Shown here in pieces: positions 60,589 through 64,000 of a stretch of DNA of 64,000 nt. The notes beneath the pieces were generated by a model that was given only the letters and a program-made list of their open reading frames with translations, ran no database searches and had not been told where the DNA came from. Made by a program: the position numbers and the translations under genes. This DNA comes from Pegethrix bostrychoides GSE-TBD4-15B. GTDB lineage: Bacteria; Cyanobacteriota; Cyanobacteriia; Elainellales; Elainellaceae. Location of the stretch: assembly GCA_019359155.1 (NCBI GenBank), contig JAHHHV010000067.1:1-64000 (forward strand), in the 5' to 3' direction. The first letter of the stretch is position 1; each line of letters begins with the position of its first letter.

Positions 60589-61206
60589 TCATTCCTGCAC
60601 AATCACTCGTGTTCCTTCGCTGGCCCAGCCAAACAGCCATGCGGCCTGTTCGGGTTCTAGCCCGACACAGCCTCGACTGGCCGGAGCGCCGAAGTTGTCG
60701 TGCCAGTAGACACCGTGAATTGCATAGCTGCCGAAAAAGTACATCACGTACGGCACATCGGGGATATTGTAGCCTTCTCCCTGCATTGAAGTCACTCTGT
60801 ATTTTGTCTCGACTGCATATACACCTGGTGGTGTCCAATCCCCAACACGACCCGTCGAGACGATAGCTGAATAGATCGGAACATCGCCCTCCCAGGCAAT
60901 CAGCTTCTGATCAGACAAATCAACTTGAATCCAGCGTTCACTGGACTGCTGAAGATCCGCAATCCAGGCAGCAATAAATTCAGTAGGTGCGGGGGGTGGC
61001 GTTTTGGGAGAGCCAGTCTCGCTAGCAGAGACAGAGTGTTCTGCACTGTCTGTTTCTGCACTGTCTGTTTCTCCCGCAGCAGCCCAGCCTGGGGCCATGC
61101 CTACCAGGAATAACATGACCCAAGCGCCTGCCGCTGCTGCCATACCTCGCCTGAACAGATAATGCCCATGCCGTAATTTAGATTGAGCAATAATTCGATT
61201 CTCCAT
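60589..61206 (-). CDS. L,D-transpeptidase (YkuD)
   Basis: About 205 residues from ATG 61206 (MENRIIAQ). An N-terminal signal (GAWVMLFLVGMAPGWAAA) is followed by a polar Ser/Thr/Glu spacer and the YkuD domain (about residues 80-205). The catalytic stretch is AIHGVYWHDNFGAPASRGCVGLEPEQAAWL, with the H-x-x...S-R-G-C signature. It makes 3-3 cross-links in peptidoglycan or attaches proteins to it. A second YkuD gene lies 261 bp upstream. Confidence 0.9.
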   Translation of the reverse strand: MENRIIAQSKLRHGHYLFRRGMAAAAGAWVMLFLVGMAPGWAAAGETDSAETDSAEHSVSASETGSPKTPPPAPTEFIAAWIADLQQSSERWIQVDLSDQKLIAWEGDVPIYSAIVSTGRVGDWTPPGVYAVETKYRVTSMQGEGYNIPDVPYVMYFFGSYAIHGVYWHDNFGAPASRGCVGLEPEQAAWLFGWASEGTRVIVQE

Positions 61207-61467
61207 GCCAATTCCTGACAAATTACTCTAGTTCTCAGATTTCATATATTAGAAGAAAAATTGTGAATAGCTCAGAAAGTTTGTCGGCAATCTTGATGAA
61301 ATCTATGGTGAATTCCTTAATCTGAGAATGTTTGAGATAGATTCTCATTCTTAGATGTAGTTCATTTGATTCAGCCATAGCTTACGAAAATAAAATCAGC
61401 GTGAAATATTCAAATCTATTCCAGTTGCGATTCATTGAGAGGACAACTTCTCCCAATTGATCGCATA

Positions 61468-62043
61468 TTAAGGCTGAACCACAACCGGCGTACCGAGCTG
61501 AACCAGGCCATACAGCTCTCGAATATCCTCGTTAAACATCCGCACGCAGCCGTGGGAAGCTGCCCGACCGATGGAATCTCTGGTCGGTGTGCCGTGGAAG
61601 CCAATATAGCTGCGGCCATTGGTCCAAAACCCGATCCAGCGCTCGCCCAGCGGATTATCGGGACCGGGAGGCACAATCTCTCCGGTGAACGGATGCTCCC
61701 AGGACGGGTGCTCCAGCATGTTGTTCACTGCCCATGTGCCAAGCGGCGTTTCCCAGCCAGACTTGCCAACCGCAACCGGGTAGCTCCTCACCTGCTGGCT
61801 GCCCCGGTAGAGGTAGAGGCGGCGGTCGCTCCGGCTCAGGACCAATCGCACGGGCGCTTCAACGGGTTCGGGCCAGACGGGCTGGATAGGCGGTAGTTCA
61901 GGAATCGAGAGCCTGGGTCTAGGAATTGCAGATCTGGCCCCATCGCTTAGAGTTTGGGCAGGGAATTGGGCAAAGGTTGCAGCCTGCGCTGACAGCAGAA
62001 ACGCGCTGCTCAGGCAGATTTGCGAGAATTGAAGAAACCGCAT
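61468..62043 (-). CDS. L,D-transpeptidase (YkuD), second copy
   Basis: A 191-residue protein with a signal peptide (ICLSSAFLLSAQAATFA). The YkuD domain starts near residue 65 (VRLVLSRSDRRLYLYRG) and ends at the C-terminus. The catalytic site is IGFHGTPTRDSIGRAASHGCVRM, the S-H-G-C-V-R form of the signature, different from the S-R-G-C-V of the neighbouring enzyme. It starts divergently from the cobalamin riboswitch operon. Confidence 0.91.
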   Translation of the reverse strand: MRFLQFSQICLSSAFLLSAQAATFAQFPAQTLSDGARSAIPRPRLSIPELPPIQPVWPEPVEAPVRLVLSRSDRRLYLYRGSQQVRSYPVAVGKSGWETPLGTWAVNNMLEHPSWEHPFTGEIVPPGPDNPLGERWIGFWTNGRSYIGFHGTPTRDSIGRAASHGCVRMFNEDIRELYGLVQLGTPVVVQP

Positions 62044-62206
62044 GTCACCAAATAATTCGTCAGGCTTTTCTTAAATATAGAGTTAAAGCTCTGCCCCTGC
62101 TGCCCCGATTAATTTGCTGGGATTCACGCCGAACAGCCCAAACAGCTCGGAACACGAAATTTAATTATCCCCAGTTTAGAAAGGTGGTAGCTTAAGCTAA
62201 GCAACG

Positions 62207-62325
62207 CGCTCGGTTCTGATAGGGAGCAGCTATCAGAAGCAATGGGGAAAATTCGGTGCAAGCCCGATGCTGTCTCGCAACTGTGATGAGCCTTTACAGC
62301 TCTCAGCCAGGATGCCCGCCGAGCG
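62207..62325 (+). promoter_or_regulatory. Cobalamin riboswitch
   Basis: The outer stem CGCTCGG (62207-62213) pairs with CCGAGCG (62319-62325). Conserved elements lie inside in the usual order: AATGGGGAAAATTCGGTGCAAG near 62241, GCAACTGTGA near 62277, and AGCCAGGATGCCCGCC near 62305. It ends 38 bp before the cbtB start, so bound B12 would hide the start region or terminate transcription. Confidence 0.9.
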
Positions 62326-62363
62326 TTCAGCCGTCCATCAAGCTATCTGCGAGGCACAGAACT

Positions 62364-62552
62364 ATGGTGAGTACATCTTCTCGGGTGTGGCGACGCACCC
62401 AGCAAATGACGCTTTCGCTTCCCGTACAGGCCGGTTTGTTAATCGGTCTCTGTATGTTGGTTTTGTGGACGTTCTATTTCTCGACCTACCCACCTGCCCA
62501 TGACACTGTGCATAAAACTCGGCATCATACGTTGATGGTTGCCTGTCATTAG
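62364..62552 (+). CDS. cbtB: CbtB-like cobalt transporter subunit
   Basis: A 62-residue protein from ATG 62364 (MVSTSSRVWRRTQQ). One transmembrane helix (LPVQAGLLIGLCMLVLWTFYF) and a C-terminal histidine-rich tail HDTVHKTRHHTLMVACH match CbtB (PF09489), the small subunit of the CbtAB cobalt transporter. It is directly downstream of the cobalamin riboswitch, supporting cobalt uptake for B12 synthesis. The longer reading from 62256 runs into the riboswitch and is not credible. No CbtA partner is adjacent; the next gene encodes a different membrane protein. Confidence 0.85.
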   Translation: MVSTSSRVWRRTQQMTLSLPVQAGLLIGLCMLVLWTFYFSTYPPAHDTVHKTRHHTLMVACH

Positions 62553-62596
62553 GGGCGGGTCAGTCGGGTCAATATTAGAACTCTGAGCAGAATTCC

Positions 62597-63736
62597 ATGA
62601 AATCAATCAAATATCTGGGTTTCTTCCTGGCAGCAACTGTCAGCGCAACCGTGTGGCTCTGTGCCCTGTCGGGTGCCTCTCAAACAGCCATTCAACTTCA
62701 GACTGATCCGCCACTCAACCAGGTTATCCCAGCCACAGCGCCAACGCAGCTCACACTACAGGCCGTTGATTCAAACCAAACGCCGCTAGCAAACGCAAAC
62801 ATTCAGCTTCGGCTGCTGACACCCGCCAAATCGCCCTGGTTCACCTCGGACTTTCCAATTGTGGAAGGCACGACGCTGCTGGAGTTAGAGTCTGCCGCGC
62901 CATCCGGCAAGCTGCAATTTGAACAGACGCTGCCGATCCGGGGAACCTATCGAGCCGAAGTCAGAGTCACTCCCCAGCTTGCAGGCGCGTTTGAGCCATT
63001 CGAGCAGGTCATTTCTTTTGCCATCCCGGAAAACCCGGTCAAGTATCGCAACTTGGCGATTCTGGCAGTCATTTTGCTGCTGGTCGGTCTGGGAGGCGGC
63101 TGGGTGCTGGGCGGCAATCAGTCTCCACAAGCTGGCGAAATTGCTCCTCAACCGGCGCGAATGCTGCTGAGTGGGGTAACTGTTCTGGCCATTGTCGTGC
63201 TTTTAACGATCAACATGAGCGCTGAACTGGCAGAATCCCATGCGGGCAATCCGATGTTTCCGACGGCTCCAGCGACTCCGACAGTCCAGCAGGCCCAAAA
63301 CGTTCAGGTTCAGCTAGCTGGAGCGACAGAGTCCACGGTGGGACAACTGGCAACCCAAACGGTAAAAATTACCGATGCTGCAACCGATGAGCCCCTGCCT
63401 GATGTTGCAGTTAAGCTGCAAGTGGTGGGACTAGAAGATAACAAACCCGTGTTCAATTTTATCGGGCAGTCAAACCAAACGGGTGAGCTAACCTGGCAGC
63501 AGCAGCTCTTTGACGGCGCGCCCCATCAGGTGACTGCAACTGTTGCGCCAATTGCCGGTAGCCCTCGACAGTTTTCGCCAATTCGGGTGGCACACCGGGT
63601 GGAAGTTGAGGGGATCGCGCCACCGCTCTATATTCGGTTCATTAGCCTGGTGTATTTCACAGCTTTCTTCACCGCGAGTTTAATCGCTGGCATAGTGCTG
63701 CGCCGTCATTGGCTTCAACAGTCAGGCAGTGCTTAA
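62597..63736 (+). CDS. Membrane protein with two Ig-like domains, candidate CbtB partner
   Basis: A 379-residue protein with an N-terminal hydrophobic segment (YLGFFLAATVSATVWLCAL), a first beta-sandwich (about residues 35-145; LQAVDSNQTPLANANIQLRLL...GTYRAEVRV), two helices (NLAILAVILLLVGLGGGWVLG and MLLSGVTVLAIVVLLTINM), a second beta-sandwich (about 235-345; VKITDAATDEPLPDVAVKLQVVG), and a last helix near residue 350-368. It starts 44 bp after cbtB, under the same riboswitch. A conserved-looking MSAELAESHAGNPMF follows the third helix. It is probably part of cobalt uptake, but I recognise no family. Confidence 0.65.
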   Translation: MKSIKYLGFFLAATVSATVWLCALSGASQTAIQLQTDPPLNQVIPATAPTQLTLQAVDSNQTPLANANIQLRLLTPAKSPWFTSDFPIVEGTTLLELESAAPSGKLQFEQTLPIRGTYRAEVRVTPQLAGAFEPFEQVISFAIPENPVKYRNLAILAVILLLVGLGGGWVLGGNQSPQAGEIAPQPARMLLSGVTVLAIVVLLTINMSAELAESHAGNPMFPTAPATPTVQQAQNVQVQLAGATESTVGQLATQTVKITDAATDEPLPDVAVKLQVVGLEDNKPVFNFIGQSNQTGELTWQQQLFDGAPHQVTATVAPIAGSPRQFSPIRVAHRVEVEGIAPPLYIRFISLVYFTAFFTASLIAGIVLRRHWLQQSGSA

Positions 63737-63813
63737 GCTAGTCTACCTCAGGAAAGCTTTCGCTCAGTTTACCCTTCTATCATTAACCAACTACAGATGT
63801 TCACTCACATTTT

Positions 63814-64000
63814 TTACCAGGATTGCTGCACTTGCTGGATCAGCATTCTGGTTTGAAGATAGCTTTGCTGCTCCCCCTGTTGCTGGAATAAGTCGGCAGC
63901 TTTCTCCAAATCCATAATTGCCGAAGTGCGGTTGCCGGTTTGAAAGTAGAGCCAGCCTCGATTACCATAGGCACTCGCCAAATCTGAATCGATGCGTAGT
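63814..64000 (-). CDS. TPR protein, 3' end only (partial)
   Basis: An open frame enters from the right edge of the window and stops at 63814. It reads LRIDSDLASAYGNRGWLYFQTGNRTSAIMDLEKAADLFQQQGEQQSYLQTRMLI, a clear C-terminal TPR unit with the N-x-G-x-L-x-F-x-x-G pattern. The rest of the protein lies outside the window. It is convergent with the cobalt locus. A 62-codon reading on the other strand (63729-63917) is a shadow. Confidence 0.85.
   Translation of the reverse strand, partial: LRIDSDLASAYGNRGWLYFQTGNRTSAIMDLEKAADLFQQQGEQQSYLQTRMLIQQVQQSW

Noticed and set aside
61302-61325. A further TTTCA-type box before the L,D-transpeptidase gene
   Set aside because: The two TTCA half-sites are 12 bp apart rather than 11, and the surrounding bases do not match the other boxes.
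63729-63917. A 62-codon plus-strand reading at the window end
   Set aside because: It lies antisense to a clear TPR C-terminus and is not protein-like.

Overview
The window looks like cyanobacterial DNA. Several features point that way: copies of the GCGATCGC (HIP1) octamer (for example at 591-598 and 645-652), a Ycf35/DUF1257 gene, the cyanobacterial pilB-pilT-pilC order, an SmtB/ZiaR-type repressor beside a ZiaA-type zinc ATPase, a VKOR-thioredoxin fusion and an RppA/CopR-like two-component system. I cannot name a genus; a Leptolyngbya-like organism is a guess from general gene content.

Region 1 (1-22.3 kb) is ordinary chromosome. It begins with the 3' end of an IS630-type transposase and a gene remnant. 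Housekeeping and conserved genes follow: GNAT, HcyBio sulfur enzyme, sugar ABC permease, yidD, two tandem FHA proteins, a tRNA with CAU anticodon, a CNNM/CorC transporter, aroK, argB, a pentapeptide-repeat membrane protein, a Uma2 protein, the type IV pilus motor genes pilB-pilT-pilC with a clear terminator, a DUF2997-Ycf35-ferredoxin operon and a glycine-rich secreted protein.

Region 2 (22.3-32.4 kb) is a mobile element integrated next to tRNA-Arg(CCG). It has a tyrosine integrase preceded by helically phased 9-bp repeats, a broken Uma2 gene, an excisionase-like protein, a ParM-like actin/ParR-like/third-gene operon, and a divergent MobF (TrwC/TraI-type) relaxase-helicase. Two things stand out. 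A 158-codon coiled-coil ORF with a strong Shine-Dalgarno sequence lies in a second frame inside the relaxase gene. The third gene of the par operon encodes the same domain that ends the relaxase. A complete IS481-family element (1233 bp, 26-bp inverted repeats, 7-bp target duplication) sits exactly on the relaxase stop codon.

Region 3 (32.4-58.7 kb) is a large metal-handling region. A copper block contains a DUF305 lipoprotein, cupredoxin, Cu(I) ATPase CopA, a MerR regulator, a CopZ-like chaperone and a Csp-like four-helix copper store, with a perfect MerR-type palindrome upstream. Next come a DUF4160/DUF2442 pair, an RND efflux system (CzcB/CzcA-like) with a lipoprotein, an RR-HK pair, a multicopper oxidase, a frameshifted Spy/CpxP-like gene, a ZiaR/ZiaA-type divergon, a possible metal exporter, VKOR-Trx and an Nramp transporter. 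A tandem TTTCA motif with an 11-bp period recurs before at least seven of these units and may be the box of the resident response regulator.

Region 4 (58.7-64 kb) holds a trypsin-like protease, an M23 peptidase, two L,D-transpeptidases and a cobalamin riboswitch. The riboswitch precedes cbtB and an unfamiliar Ig-like membrane protein, a candidate partner in cobalt uptake. The window ends in a TPR gene. No rRNA, CRISPR array, replication initiator or conjugative pore genes were seen, and no second copy of the tRNA-Arg 3' end was found to mark the far end of the island.
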